Positions 55,036-64,000 are shown, numbered from the stretch's first letter. The stretch is DNA of 64,000 nt from Pseudomonas sp. SDI (GCF_003105155.1 NZ_QETK01000018.1:1-64000), one strand, 5' to 3'. Numbers and translations are program-made. Notes: generated by a model from the sequence alone, not told the origin.

Positions 55036-56529
55036 ATGCAGATGCTCAATAACGACAAAGCGACCCTTGCGGCGCCGAGCACTCCTAGCCGTGTTCGACA
55101 TCAACGCCAGTTCAACCTGTTGCGCTGGTTCTCCCTGGTCAGCCTGGTCATCATCACGTCGGTGGCGGTGGGGCTGGGCTATGTCTCGACGGCCTTCGTG
55201 GTCAACGAAAGCGTCGAGCGCGACGCGATGCTCACCGCGCAGTTCATCCAGGCCATGGCCCATGCCGAAGTGCGCCATGCGCAGATCGCCCCCGGGGTGA
55301 CCATGGGCGATCTGCTCGACCCGCGCATGGATGACCAGTACCCGAACGTTGACGCTGCGGTAGCCGCGGCTGCGCGCATCGAGTTTCTCGATCACGTCGA
55401 GCACCTGCCGGACACCCTGCTGGCCAACGTCTACGCCCACGATCGGACGGTGGTCTGGTCGACCAACCCACAACTGATCGGCAAGAAGATCGAAGCCGAC
55501 GACGACCTCGACGAGTCGTTCGAATCGCGCGTGCCGGTGTCGTCCAGCTATCACAAGGCCGACGAGGACCGCGACGAGCAGAAATTCCTCCGCGAGCCGA
55601 ACTACCTGTTCATCGAGAACTACATCCCGATGTTCAACAGCGACGGTAGCAAGGTGGTGTCGATGGTCGAGGTGTACAAGGAGCCGCAGGACCTGGTGCG
55701 GCGGATCCAGCGCGGTTACGTGCTGATCTGGGGCAGCACCGCCATCGGCGGCGTGCTGGTGTACCTGGGCTTGTTCTGGATCGTGCGCCGCGGCGCAAAC
55801 ATGCTGGCTTCGCAGCAAACCCAGCTGATTGCCAGCGAAACCTTCGTCGCCCTTGGCGAGATGTCCTCGGCGGTGGCGCACAGCCTGCGCAATCCCCTGG
55901 CGACCATCCGTTCCAGTGCCGAGCTGGCCCACGACGTGGCCAGCGTGCCGGCGCAGAAGAATATCGACGACATCATCAGCCAGGTCGATCGTATGTCGCG
56001 CTGGGTGCGCGAGCTGCTGGTGTCGCTACGCCCGGTGCACGACGATGCCGAGGCGGTCGACCTGCTCGCGGCCATCGACGACACCCGTGCGGCGTTCGCC
56101 CCGCAGATCAAGCGCAATGCGGTGCAGCTGCAGGTGCAGACGCCACCGACTGCCATGGTGGTGAGCCAGCCGGTGCTGCTCACGCAGATTCTCAACAGCC
56201 TGTTCTCCAACGCCCTGGAAGCCATGCCCGGCGGTGGTCGGCTGAGCATCGAGGTGAGCCTGCTGGCGGGCGGCCGGCAATTGCAGCTGCTGCTCAGCGA
56301 CACCGGCAAGGGCATGAGCCAGCAGCAGGAGCGGATGGTCTTCAAACCGTTTTTCACCACCAAGCAGGGCGGCCTCGGGGTCGGCCTGGTCCTGGTCAAA
56401 CGCATCATGGAACGATTTGGCGGTGCGGTCAGCCTGACCAGCCGTGAGGAGGAGGGAACCCGCGTCAGCCTGACTTTCAATGTTGCCGGAGGGGATCATG
56501 GAACACAGCATTCTGGTGGTCGAGGATGA
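55036..56529 (+). CDS. mnxS2: sensor histidine kinase, MnxS2-like
   Basis: This 497-aa kinase is a full-length paralogue of 49534-50991 with the same layout: span 1 at about 32-52, a periplasmic domain (LTAQFIQAMAHAEVRHAQIA, LANVYAHDRTVVWSTNPQLI), span 2 at about 230-250, HisKA with AHSLRNPLATIRSSAELA (His282), and a HATPase ending GLGVGLVLVKRIMERFGGAV. The periplasmic parts differ enough to sense different cues. AGGAAG lies 10 bases before the ATG. It overlaps the response regulator gene by 32 bases, so the two are made together. Confidence 0.72.
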   Translation: MQMLNNDKATLAAPSTPSRVRHQRQFNLLRWFSLVSLVIITSVAVGLGYVSTAFVVNESVERDAMLTAQFIQAMAHAEVRHAQIAPGVTMGDLLDPRMDDQYPNVDAAVAAAARIEFLDHVEHLPDTLLANVYAHDRTVVWSTNPQLIGKKIEADDDLDESFESRVPVSSSYHKADEDRDEQKFLREPNYLFIENYIPMFNSDGSKVVSMVEVYKEPQDLVRRIQRGYVLIWGSTAIGGVLVYLGLFWIVRRGANMLASQQTQLIASETFVALGEMSSAVAHSLRNPLATIRSSAELAHDVASVPAQKNIDDIISQVDRMSRWVRELLVSLRPVHDDAEAVDLLAAIDDTRAAFAPQIKRNAVQLQVQTPPTAMVVSQPVLLTQILNSLFSNALEAMPGGGRLSIEVSLLAGGRQLQLLLSDTGKGMSQQQERMVFKPFFTTKQGGLGVGLVLVKRIMERFGGAVSLTSREEEGTRVSLTFNVAGGDHGTQHSGGRG

Positions 56530-57925
56530 CGAGCTGCTCGCCCAGAACATCCAGACCTATCTGGAGCGGCGCGACTTTGAAGTAACCGTGTGCCACAGCG
56601 CCGAGGAGGCCCTGGAGCTGCTGCAGCAGTGCCAGCCCGATGCGGTGCTGACCGACAATTCGCTGCCGGGCATGAACGGCCATGAGCTGCTGCGCACCTT
56701 GGTAGCCAAGGCGCCGGAGCTCAAGGTGATCATGATGACCGGCTATGGCAACGTCGAAGACGCGGTCATGGCGATGAAGGAGGGCGCCTTCCATTACCTG
56801 ACCAAGCCGGTGGCGCTGACCGAACTCAAGTTGATGCTCGACAAGGCGCTGGCCACCGAGCGAATGGAGCGCACGCTGTCCTTCTATCAGGAGCGCGAGG
56901 CGCAGAAGTCCGGGGTGCAGGCGTTGCTCGGCGAGTCGTTGGCGATGCTCGATCTCAAGCGCACCATCGGCCAGTTGCTGGAGGCCGAGCGGCGCATGAC
57001 CAGCGGCGACCTGCCTCCGGTGCTGGTGGAGGGCGAGACCGGCACCGGCAAGGAACTGGTGGCGCGCGCGCTGCATTTCGACGGGCCGCGCAGCAAGGGG
57101 CCATTCATCGAATTCAACTGCGCCTCGATTCCGGCCAACTTGCTCGAAGCCGAGCTGTTCGGGCATGAGAAGGGGGCGTTTACCGACGCCAAGGACCGCC
57201 GGCTCGGGCTGGTCGAGGCGGCGGACGGCGGTACCCTGTTCCTCGATGAAATTGGCGAAATGGACCTGCTGTTGCAGGCCAAACTGCTCAAGTTGCTGGA
57301 GGACCGCACCATTCGCCGGATTGGCGCGGTGAAGGAGCGCAAGGTTGATTTGCGCATCATCAGTGCAACCAACTGCAACCTGGAGCAGATGGTGCAGCAG
57401 GGCAAGTTCCGTCGCGACCTGTTCTTCCGCTTGCGGATCATCTCGATCAAGGTGCCGCGGCTGTTTGCCCGGGGCGACGATGTGTTGTTGCTGGCCCGGC
57501 ATTTTCTCGGTCAGCACGGCAAGCGCTATGGCAAGTCGCAGTTGCGTTTCAGCGCCGAAGCGCAGGCGCTGTTGCTCAGTTACAGCTGGCCGGGGAATGT
57601 CCGCGAGTTGCGCAACATGCTGGAGCAGACGGTATTGCTGGCGCAGCATGAGGTGATTGGACCGAACCAGTTGAATGTGTGCATGAGCCTGGTGGATGAG
57701 GCGGATGAATTGCCACCGGCGGCGCTGGTGGCGTCGCCGGTGATGCATGACAGCATGGATTCGATGAACCTGCCGGAGGTGGAGCGCGACATGGTGCGCA
57801 AGATGCTCGATCGCACCGACTGGAACGTGACCAAGTCGGCACGCTTGCTCGGGTTGAGCCGCGACATGCTGCGCTACCGCATCGAGAAACTCGGGCTGAG
57901 CCGGCCGGACAAGCGCCAGTGGTGA
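56498..57925 (+). CDS. mnxR: NtrC-type sigma-54 response regulator, MnxR-like
   Basis: This 475-aa regulator starts at ATG 56498 with GGAGGGG. The receiver domain (1-120) has acidic residues VVEDDE, phospho-Asp53 in LTDNSLPGMNG and Lys103 in YLTKPV. The AAA+ domain (about 145-380) has Walker A GETGTGKE, sigma-54 loop GAFTDA at 226-231 (usual form GAFTGA), and Walker B GTLFLDEIGE. A Fis-type helix-turn-helix ends the protein (NVTKSARLLGLSRDMLRYRI). It should drive the sigma-54 promoters at 51095 and perhaps 49328. Symbol by neighbourhood and recall. Confidence 0.75.
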   Translation: MEHSILVVEDDELLAQNIQTYLERRDFEVTVCHSAEEALELLQQCQPDAVLTDNSLPGMNGHELLRTLVAKAPELKVIMMTGYGNVEDAVMAMKEGAFHYLTKPVALTELKLMLDKALATERMERTLSFYQEREAQKSGVQALLGESLAMLDLKRTIGQLLEAERRMTSGDLPPVLVEGETGTGKELVARALHFDGPRSKGPFIEFNCASIPANLLEAELFGHEKGAFTDAKDRRLGLVEAADGGTLFLDEIGEMDLLLQAKLLKLLEDRTIRRIGAVKERKVDLRIISATNCNLEQMVQQGKFRRDLFFRLRIISIKVPRLFARGDDVLLLARHFLGQHGKRYGKSQLRFSAEAQALLLSYSWPGNVRELRNMLEQTVLLAQHEVIGPNQLNVCMSLVDEADELPPAALVASPVMHDSMDSMNLPEVERDMVRKMLDRTDWNVTKSARLLGLSRDMLRYRIEKLGLSRPDKRQW

Positions 57926-57940
57926 GCCGCTGTGGTTGAT

Positions 57941-57962
57941 CTGTCGCCCCCCTGTCGCCCCC
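57941..57962 (+). repeat. tandem 11-bp repeat
   Basis: CTGTCGCCCCC is repeated twice head to tail, followed by a third partial copy, CTGTCGGCG. It may be a slippage product in the spacer after mnxR. No gene is seen from 57926 to 58134. Confidence 0.6.
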
Positions 57963-58134
57963 CTGTCGGCGCCGCTCGCGGCGCCTGGACGAGCGCCTGG
58001 CAGGCTGTGCCGCAGCGGCGGGCAAGCTGCACAAGGGCTGAAGATTTTTTGTCGATTGCCGGGCACAGGGCGTATAAACTGCACCCACTTTGCCGGTCGC
58101 TACCTGAACCGGCCACTGATACAAGAGAGTCGAG

Positions 58135-58842
58135 ATGGGCGCACAGTGGAAAGCCAAGCATAGAGAAACAGCTGCCAACGCCAAGGGCAAGATCATGGGC
58201 AAGCTGTCCAAGGAGATCCAGATGGCGGCGAAGTCCGGTGCCGACCCGGACATGAACCCGCGCCTGCGCCTGGCGATCGAACAGGCGAAGAAGGCCTCGA
58301 TGACCCGTGAGACCCTGGAACGGGCGATTCGCAAGGGTGCCGGGCTGGATGGCGATGCGGTGAACTACACCGCGGTTACCTACGAAGGCTTTGCACCGCA
58401 CCAGGTGCCGCTGATTGTCGAGTGCCTGACCGACAACGTTAACCGTACCGTTGCGCAGATTCGTGTGCTGTTCCGCAAGGGCCAGCTGGGCGCTTCCGGT
58501 TCGGTGGCGTGGGACTTCAACCATGTCGGGCTGATCGAGGCGGCGCCGGCTAAACCGGATGCCGATCCTGAGATGGCTGCCATTGAAGCGGGTGCGCAGG
58601 ATTTTGCCGAAGGTGAAGAGCAGGGGAACACCCTGTTCATTACCGATACCACTGACCTGGACGCGGTGCAGAAAGCGCTCCCGGAGCAGGGCTTCACGGT
58701 GTTGTCGGCCAAGATCGGGTATACCCCGAAAAACCCGGTAAGCGCGTTGAGCGATGAGCAGATGGCCGAGGTCGAGGCGTTCCTCGAGGCGATCGATGAT
58801 AACGATGATGTGCAGAACGTTTACGTCGGGCTGGCGGGCTGA
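58135..58842 (+). CDS. YebC/PmpR-family protein (YeeN type)
   Basis: This 235-aa protein starts [20 protein letters not shown], where the canonical family start is MAGHSKW. Family blocks follow: [58 protein letters not shown] and [20 protein letters not shown]. The MGxQWK start and size fit the YeeN-like subgroup, paralogous to housekeeping YebC. YebC proteins act as DNA-binding regulators and, as recently reported, relieve ribosome stalls at proline runs. AAGAGAG precedes the ATG. Single gene. Confidence 0.92.
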   Translation: MGAQWKAKHRETAANAKGKIMGKLSKEIQMAAKSGADPDMNPRLRLAIEQAKKASMTRETLERAIRKGAGLDGDAVNYTAVTYEGFAPHQVPLIVECLTDNVNRTVAQIRVLFRKGQLGASGSVAWDFNHVGLIEAAPAKPDADPEMAAIEAGAQDFAEGEEQGNTLFITDTTDLDAVQKALPEQGFTVLSAKIGYTPKNPVSALSDEQMAEVEAFLEAIDDNDDVQNVYVGLAG

Positions 58843-59118
58843 TTCTGTTCGGTCTGGTTTAGGGGCGGTCGCTTTGACGGGCCGGCCCTGCCTTAGTTGT
58901 GGCGAGGTGCCCTCTGTTTTGGGCGTAGGCCCCGCCAATTCTGTAGACGTTTGTGTCGCGCGTGGCTCGCGACACGCAAGGGGCCGATGAGGCGCGTAGC
59001 GCGCTGTTTGCACAAAAGGGATTTTTGATCCACTTCAAACGTTGGTTGATGCAGGGGCGTTCATCAAGCAATCGTGTCTTTGCACCGTGCACAACATTTA
59101 TCTGGGCATTTTTTTCCT

Positions 59119-59877
59119 ATGAGCGAGCAATCCGCTATTCCTCCGTGTAGCGCCTGTCGAGATGGCCAGGCACTGGGCTTTGATTTCAGCATGGCGTTCC
59201 AGCCGATTGTCGATATACGGGATCACAGCCTGTACGCCTACGAGGCGTTGGTGCGTGGCCTCGATGGCAGCGGCGCCCTGACGATTCTTCGCCAGGTTAA
59301 CGATGAGAACCGTTATGCCTTCGACCAGGCTTGCCGACTCAAGGCCGTGGAACTGGCGGCGAAACTGCGCATCCCGTGCCTCTTGAGCATCAATTTCCTG
59401 CCCAATGCCGTGTATCAGGCGGCTACCTGTATTCGTGCCACGCTAGCCGCTGCGCAGCGCTTCGACTTCCCTACGGACCGGATCATCTTCGAGATCACCG
59501 AGAGCGAAGAGCTGGTGGACAAGGAACACCTGAAAGGGATCATCCACGAGTATCAGCGGCAGAAATTCATGACTGCCATCGATGATTTTGGCGCCGGCTA
59601 TTCTGGGTTGAACCTGCTCGCCGAGTTTCAGCCGGACATCATCAAGCTGGACATGGCCTTGGTTCGCGGCATCGATACCGACCCGGTGCGCCAAGCTATT
59701 GTCCAGGGCATACTTGGCGTCTGCCAGGTGCTTAACATCGAAGTGATTGCCGAGGGCATAGAAACGCTTGGTGAATTGCGTCAGTTGCAGCACCTCGGCA
59801 TTTATCTCTTTCAGGGCTATCTCTTTGCTCGCCCTGCATTCGAAGCACTACCGGCTGTGACCTGGCCTGCGCCCTGA
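59119..59877 (+). CDS. EAL-domain cyclic-di-GMP phosphodiesterase (stand-alone)
   Basis: The product is 252 aa and almost only an EAL domain. Start: MSEQSAIPPCSACRDGQALG, with a Cys pair CSAC that may bind metal. Motifs: FQPIVDIRDHSLYAYEALVR (EALVRG), LLSINFLPNAVY, IIFEITESEEL, MTAIDDFGAGYSGLNLL (DDFGAGY) and DIIKLDMALVRGI. The catalytic Glu and metal-binding residues are present. It probably degrades cyclic-di-GMP. The ribosome site is weak. The gene converges on the BdlA-like gene, linked by topic (biofilm dispersal). Confidence 0.88.
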   Translation: MSEQSAIPPCSACRDGQALGFDFSMAFQPIVDIRDHSLYAYEALVRGLDGSGALTILRQVNDENRYAFDQACRLKAVELAAKLRIPCLLSINFLPNAVYQAATCIRATLAAAQRFDFPTDRIIFEITESEELVDKEHLKGIIHEYQRQKFMTAIDDFGAGYSGLNLLAEFQPDIIKLDMALVRGIDTDPVRQAIVQGILGVCQVLNIEVIAEGIETLGELRQLQHLGIYLFQGYLFARPAFEALPAVTWPAP

Positions 59878-59897
59878 AGTGGGGGCGGCAGCGCAGA

Positions 59898-61226
59898 TCA
59901 GTGCTGGGTGTCGAGTGTCTGGGCAAATGTGCCGATGACATCCACAACCTGTTGTGCCCCCAGTTGGATGTCCATGATTACCGTGCCGGCCTGATGAGCA
60001 AGGTGTACGCCTTGTTCTGCCTTGAGCGTACCGGATTGCATATTGGTAACCGCTTGCCTGGCCAGTTCGCGGTTCTTGCCCACCACGTCGGTGATCGCAA
60101 CGGTCGCTTGACTGGTACGCCGGGCAAGGTTGCGTACTTCGTCGGCGACCACCGCGAACCCGCGACCTTGATCGCCTGCCCGGGCTGCTTCGATGGCGGC
60201 GTTGAGTGCGAGCAAGTTGGTTTGCTCGGCGATGCCCCGGATCGCACCGACGATGGCGCCAATCTCTTCGGACTGCACGCTGAGCGCGTTGATCACCTGG
60301 GTGACTTGTTCGAGTTCGTCGGCGATGCTTTTTACCACCGTGACGGTTTGCTGAACCACGCTGGATCCAAGCCTGGCGTGCTCGTCGGTTTGCCGGGACG
60401 TATCGAATGCCAGTTGCGCTGCTTCTGACTCGGTTTTGCGCTGTTCAACCTGACGGGTTATATCGGTGGCGAACTTAACCACGCCATACAGCTTGCCGTG
60501 GGCGTCAAACAGCGGGTTGTAGGTCGCTTGAAGCCAGACGATATCGCCGTTTTTTTTGACGCGTTGAAACACACCAGCGCTGTAGTCGCCGCGGTTCAAA
60601 CCGGACCAGAAAACACGATAGTCCTCGCTGAGTACCTCGTCGGGCCGACAGAACATCTGATGGTGGCGGCCGCGAATGTCTTCCAGTCTAAAGCCCATGA
60701 CGTTCAGGAAATTGGCGTTGGCATTGATGACCTGGCCGTTCAGGTCGAACTCGATCACCGCCGTTGAGCGATCGACTGCCTGCATGAAGCTTGATTCAGT
60801 CTGTGAGCGCAGCGTGCGCTCGGTGACGTCGAAGGCGACTTTGACAATACGTTGCACATTGCCGGCAGCATCGCGCACCGGCACATAGCTTGCGTCCAGC
60901 CAACGCCGCTCTCCGGCGCGCGTCAAGCGCAGAAAGTGAGCGCTGAAACTCTGCCCCTGCCTCAGTCGCTGCCATAACGCGTTGTACTCAGGGCTTTGTA
61001 CATACTGCGGCTCGCAGAACATGCGATGGTGCTGACCGCGAATATCGTTCAGCGTGTAACCCAGCATGTTCAGAAACAGTGGACTGGCATCGAGCACTTC
61101 GCCGGTCGGGCTGAATTCGATGATCGCCATGGCGCTGTGCAGGGCGTCATGCTCGGCAGCAAGACCAGCCCGCTGTTCCTCACTCTCGCGCAGCGCGGTA
61201 CTCAGTTTGCGGGTGCGCATGAACAT
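59898..61226 (-). CDS. bdlA: BdlA-like soluble chemotaxis-type receptor with two PAS domains
   Basis: The 442-aa protein has no membrane span. Two PAS domains of the same type ([20 protein letters not shown] with [28 protein letters not shown] with GRHHQMFC) lie at about 30-140 and 150-265. A methyl-accepting signalling domain follows, with the hairpin tip [20 protein letters not shown] and [20 protein letters not shown]. This is the order of P. aeruginosa BdlA, which controls biofilm dispersion in response to nutrients through cyclic-di-GMP. An EAL protein is encoded convergently. The HxH-MFC motifs in each PAS suggest a heme or metal site. Confidence 0.85.
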   Translation of the reverse strand: MFMRTRKLSTALRESEEQRAGLAAEHDALHSAMAIIEFSPTGEVLDASPLFLNMLGYTLNDIRGQHHRMFCEPQYVQSPEYNALWQRLRQGQSFSAHFLRLTRAGERRWLDASYVPVRDAAGNVQRIVKVAFDVTERTLRSQTESSFMQAVDRSTAVIEFDLNGQVINANANFLNVMGFRLEDIRGRHHQMFCRPDEVLSEDYRVFWSGLNRGDYSAGVFQRVKKNGDIVWLQATYNPLFDAHGKLYGVVKFATDITRQVEQRKTESEAAQLAFDTSRQTDEHARLGSSVVQQTVTVVKSIADELEQVTQVINALSVQSEEIGAIVGAIRGIAEQTNLLALNAAIEAARAGDQGRGFAVVADEVRNLARRTSQATVAITDVVGKNRELARQAVTNMQSGTLKAEQGVHLAHQAGTVIMDIQLGAQQVVDVIGTFAQTLDTQH

Positions 61227-61412
61227 GCTTGGGGCTCCATAAGGCGATGTATGTTGATTGAAGGATGAATGCAGTGAGTAACGCGCAAGAACCTTTGCAG
61301 CTACTCACCCGAGGTCAGTGAGCGAGTATCGCTCTACGGCCTGTACAGATATAAATAGTGTGTCGCTATCGAGCTGCTAGTGCTCCAGCTATCACGCTGA
61401 ACGCCGAGGTGC

Positions 61413-61628
61413 TCAGCACCAGCCGATTTTCCAGCGTTGGCTATTCCTTAGCTCTCGCCAATCAAGCAACTGTTTTCGCCCGCTGTGGACGGCCTGCAGT
61501 TCAATCTGCAGAGGCGTACCTTCTTCGTCGCAAATCAGCTCGGTGACCAGGAAGTGTTTTTCTCGGTTGACCGGCTCACGGGCAGTCCATTTGGACAGTC
61601 CAAGTTTTCGTGGGTTGAATCTGTTCAT
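61413..61628 (-). CDS. TIGR02450-family Trp-rich protein
   Basis: This 71-aa protein reads MNRFNPRKLGLSKWTAREPV, NREKHFLVTELICDEEGTPL, LDWRELRNSQRWKIGW, the pattern of the TIGR02450 Trp-rich family. These small proteins typically sit next to photolyase and light-induced genes in Pseudomonas. The start is ATG 61628. A TGTACA-N12-TGTACA box lies about 115 bases upstream, matching the box before the DCC-folE operon. The function is unknown, but a light/oxidative-stress regulon is inferred. Confidence 0.8.
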   Translation of the reverse strand: MNRFNPRKLGLSKWTAREPVNREKHFLVTELICDEEGTPLQIELQAVHSGRKQLLDWRELRNSQRWKIGWC

Positions 61629-61743
61629 GTGTGCTCCACCCGTTCGCTTCCCCGTCTTGCCATCACCCTCGGGCACCTGCTGAAGCGGCGTTGCTGGAGC
61701 CGATCATGGCAATGTGGTCACAGGGTACTCCGATATCAAAAGT

Positions 61744-61767
61744 TGTACAATAATTCAGCCTTGTACA
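61744..61767 (-). promoter_or_regulatory. TGTACA-N12-TGTACA box, second LitR/CarH-type site
   Basis: TGTACA at 61744-61749 and at 61762-61767 are separated by exactly 12 bases, as in the pair at 7991-8014. The site lies between the leftward Trp-rich gene and the rightward propionyl-CoA synthetase gene. Being palindromic it fits either, but the Trp-rich gene is the family expected to be light-regulated. Confidence 0.6.
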
Positions 61768-61946
61768 ATATTTTGTGGATCTGAGGGTGTGCAACGTTCA
61801 GGTCATCCCGAGCACGCGTCGACCCGCCGTGACAAGGGGGCATTTCTGCACAACCGATGAGACTTAAGTCCTATGGCAGCCCGGCGACACCCGACCATAC
61901 TCGGTACTCGCCCTTTTAATAACAACAAACCCAGGGTTCCGTATCG

Positions 61947-63836
61947 ATGACTTACCAGCATTGCTATGACCGCTCCATCGCCGACCCCGCTGCCTTCTGG
62001 GCTGACCAGGCGCGCGACCTCGCCTGGTTCCGCCAGCCCACGCAAACCCTCAGCGAAGGTCCCGACGGCACCCACCAGTGGTTCGCCGATGGGTGTTTGA
62101 ACACCTGCTACCTGGCCCTCGATCACCAGATCGAACAAGGCCGCGGCGAACAGATCGCCCTGATCTACGACTCCCCGGTCACCGCCACCCAGCAAACCTT
62201 CACCTACAACCAGTTGCGCGACGAGGTCGCCCGTCTGGCTGGCCTGCTGCGTGAACTGGGGGTAAAGCAGGGCGATGGCGTCATCATCTACATGCCGATG
62301 GTCCCGCAGGCCGCCATGGCCATGCTTGCCTGCGCGCGCATTGGCGCCGTGCACTCGGTGGTGTTTGGCGGTTTTGCCGCCAACGAACTGGCCCTGCGCA
62401 TCGACGACGCCCGCCCGGCGCTAGTGCTGACCGCGTCCTGTGGCCTGGAATTCGACCGCGTCATTGCTTACAAGCCACTGGTCGATCGCGCCCTGCAACT
62501 GGCCCAGCATCAACCGCGCAAGGTACTGGTGCTGCAACGCCCGCAGGCCCGTGCCGAATTGCTCGAAGGCCGCGACCTCGACTGGCACAGCGCCCTGGCG
62601 GGCGCCCAGCCGGTGGCCCCGGTTGAGCTGGCGGCCGCCGACCCGCTGTACATCATGTACACCTCTGGCACCACCGGTAAGCCCAAGGGTATCGTCCGCG
62701 AAAACGGCGGCAACGCGGTGGCCCTGCGTTTCACCCTGCGGCATATCTATGGCATGCAGGCCGGCGATGTCTGGTGGGGGATTTCCGACGTTGGCTGGGT
62801 GGTCGGGCACTCGCTGATCGTCTATGGCCCGCTGATGAACGGCTGCACCACGGTGTTCTACGAAGGCAAGCCAATCCGCACCCCGGACGCCGGCGCCTAC
62901 TGGCGGGTCGTCGAGCAATACAAGGTCAACGGGCTGTTCTGCGCGCCCACCGCCATGCGCGCAATCCGCAAGGAAGACCCCGAAGGCCAGCTGTTGCGCC
63001 AGTACGACCTGAGCTCGCTGCGCCAGCTGTTCCTCGCCGGCGAAAAACTTGACTCCAGTACCCACCATTGGCTCGAAACCGCCAGCGGCAAGGCGGTCCA
63101 CGACCATTGGTGGCAAACCGAAACCGGTTGGCCGGTGACCGCGCCCTGCGTCGGGCTCGAAGGCAGCGGCGTGCGCCCCGGCTCCAGTAACCGCGCGGTG
63201 CCTGGTTACCACGTTCAGGTGGTCGACGACGACGGCCACCTGCTCGGTCCCAACCAGCAAGGCTCTATCGTCATCGCGCTGCCGCTACCGCCCGGTTGCA
63301 GCCAGACCCTGTGGGGCGACCACCCGCGCTACCTGCAGGCCTACCTGAGGACCTATCCCGGCTATTACCACACTGGCGACGGTGGCTACCTTGACGACGA
63401 CGGCTTCGTCTACATCATGGGCCGCACCGACGATGTGATTAACGTGTCTGGCCACCGCCTGTCCACCGGCGAGATGGAAGACCTGGTTGCCTGCCACCCG
63501 GCCGTGGCCGAGTGCGCGGTGGTGGGCGTGCATGACGAGATCAAGGGCCAGGTGCCGCTGGCGCTGGTGGTCCTCAAGGATGGCGAAAGCATTGCCGAGC
63601 ACGCTTTGCAGAGCGAACTGGTGGCCCGCGTGCGTGAGCAGATCGGCGCGCTGGCCTGTTTCAATCAGGTGCGGCTGGTCAAGCGCCTGCCGAAGACCCG
63701 CTCGGGCAAGATCCTGCGTGCCGTGCTGCGCAAGATCGCCGACCATCAGCCCTACACAGCGCCCTCCACCCTCGACGACCCGGCGGTACTGCTGGAGATC
63801 GAAAACGTCCTGGCCAGCCTCGCTCGCGCTGGCTGA
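61947..63836 (+). CDS. prpE: propionyl-CoA synthetase
   Basis: This 629-aa acetyl/propionyl-CoA synthetase-type ANL enzyme has N-terminal cap YDRSIADPAAFWADQARDLA, the P-loop YIMYTSGTTGKPKGIVRENG (about residues 233-252), WWGISDVGWVVGHSLIVYGP, the WWQTETGWPV motif, the hinge GRTDDVINVSGHRLSTGEME and the catalytic-Lys end KTRSGKILRAVLRKIAD. It converts propionate, ATP and CoA to propionyl-CoA; length and the WGISDVGW motif favour PrpE over Acs. The leader carries the TGTACA box, about 180 bases away. No 2-methylcitrate genes are in the window. Confidence 0.85.
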   Translation: MTYQHCYDRSIADPAAFWADQARDLAWFRQPTQTLSEGPDGTHQWFADGCLNTCYLALDHQIEQGRGEQIALIYDSPVTATQQTFTYNQLRDEVARLAGLLRELGVKQGDGVIIYMPMVPQAAMAMLACARIGAVHSVVFGGFAANELALRIDDARPALVLTASCGLEFDRVIAYKPLVDRALQLAQHQPRKVLVLQRPQARAELLEGRDLDWHSALAGAQPVAPVELAAADPLYIMYTSGTTGKPKGIVRENGGNAVALRFTLRHIYGMQAGDVWWGISDVGWVVGHSLIVYGPLMNGCTTVFYEGKPIRTPDAGAYWRVVEQYKVNGLFCAPTAMRAIRKEDPEGQLLRQYDLSSLRQLFLAGEKLDSSTHHWLETASGKAVHDHWWQTETGWPVTAPCVGLEGSGVRPGSSNRAVPGYHVQVVDDDGHLLGPNQQGSIVIALPLPPGCSQTLWGDHPRYLQAYLRTYPGYYHTGDGGYLDDDGFVYIMGRTDDVINVSGHRLSTGEMEDLVACHPAVAECAVVGVHDEIKGQVPLALVVLKDGESIAEHALQSELVARVREQIGALACFNQVRLVKRLPKTRSGKILRAVLRKIADHQPYTAPSTLDDPAVLLEIENVLASLARAG

Positions 63837-63998
63837 TCAGGTCGGGCAGGGCAGTGGGCTACAGGGGCTCGGTTGACCCAGGCGGCTGCGCGTGCGGGCA
63901 AGGTCCGCCGCGCTGCCGCCGAGGCTGTCGCGCACCTGCTGGCCCGATCCGCCTGCAGCGGGCGCGGCGCGACGATCGGATCCAGGCGGTAGGTAAAC
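63837..63998 (-). CDS. C-terminal end of a leftward gene (cut by window edge)
   Basis: On the minus strand the frame runs in from the right edge (VYLPPGSDRRAAPAAGGSGQ, QVRDSLGGSAADLARTRSRL, GQPSPCSPLPCPT) and stops at 63837-63839, next to the prpE stop. Composition (Ser/Gly/Pro, two Cys at the end) suits the end of a secreted protein. Only 54 codons are visible, so I give no function. Confidence 0.45.
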   Translation of the reverse strand, partial: VYLPPGSDRRAAPAAGGSGQQVRDSLGGSAADLARTRSRLGQPSPCSPLPCPT

Positions 63999-64000
63999 CA

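Noticed and set aside
56498..56530. Frameshift or fusion between kinase MnxS2 and regulator MnxR
   Set aside because: The 32-base overlap is a normal coupled start: the regulator has its own GGAGGGG site and both proteins have complete ends.

Overview
The window reads as chromosomal DNA of a Pseudomonas, most like the P. putida/P. fluorescens groups. This rests on the high-GC core, the layout of the urease operon (ureD-A-B-C-E-J-F-G), the formate dehydrogenase-O/N cluster, a FecIR/TonB receptor set, and a pair of histidine kinases with an NtrC-type regulator beside a multicopper oxidase, as known for the Mnx manganese-oxidation regulators of P. putida. No rRNA operon, complete tRNA, CRISPR array or complete insertion sequence was seen.

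Region by region: (1) 1-4.2 kb is an accessory island remnant. It holds the tail of an IS3-type transposase, four genes of unknown function including a HELAH zinc-peptidase-like protein, a tRNA 3' end that looks like an attachment site, and the C-terminal half of a tyrosine integrase. (2) 4.2-7.9 kb is a decay zone with fragments of a membrane protein, a CorA-like transporter and an IS256 transposase between small secreted proteins and lipoproteins. (3) 8.0-9.8 kb is a probable light-response cluster (DCC-family protein, folE, DUF3429 protein) behind TGTACA-N12-TGTACA boxes of LitR/CarH type. A second such box lies at 61.7 kb by a small Trp-rich protein gene. (4) 10.2-14.7 kb holds a HIT protein and then a FeeM-like N-acyl amino acid synthase, a SnoaL-like protein, a heme-oxygenase-like diiron oxidase and a FATP-type acyl-CoA synthetase: an apparent small lipid-product pathway. 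(5) 15.0-19.6 kb is an iron-uptake set (fecI, fecR, siderophore receptor). (6) 19.8-26.9 kb is a run of small secreted, lipoprotein and hypothetical genes with a GAF-GGDEF cyclase and a LysR pseudogene. (7) 27.3-37.7 kb holds a SotB-type exporter, an FAD monooxygenase, acetyltransferases, formate dehydrogenase (alpha, beta, gamma, FdhE) and a DMT transporter. (8) 38.0-43.6 kb is the urease operon behind a sigma-54 promoter. (9) 43.7-57.9 kb holds a curlin-repeat amyloid operon (leftward) and a divergent Mnx-like cluster (rightward). (10) 58.1-64.0 kb holds a YebC-family protein, an EAL protein, a BdlA-like PAS-MCP, the Trp-rich protein and propionyl-CoA synthetase.

The most interesting unit is 43.7-57.9 kb. 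Both the multicopper oxidase and the curlin operon carry good sigma-54 (-24/-12) promoters, and the cluster itself encodes an NtrC-type sigma-54 activator with two paralogous sensor kinases. I infer that metal oxidation and an unusual amyloid/adhesin (two curlins plus two large paralogous secreted proteins, with no csgE/F/G nearby) belong to one regulon. Next in interest are the FeeM-SnoaL-diiron oxidase-FATP cluster, the formate dehydrogenase with Cys in place of selenocysteine and no selA/selB beside it, and the zinc-peptidase island at the left end.
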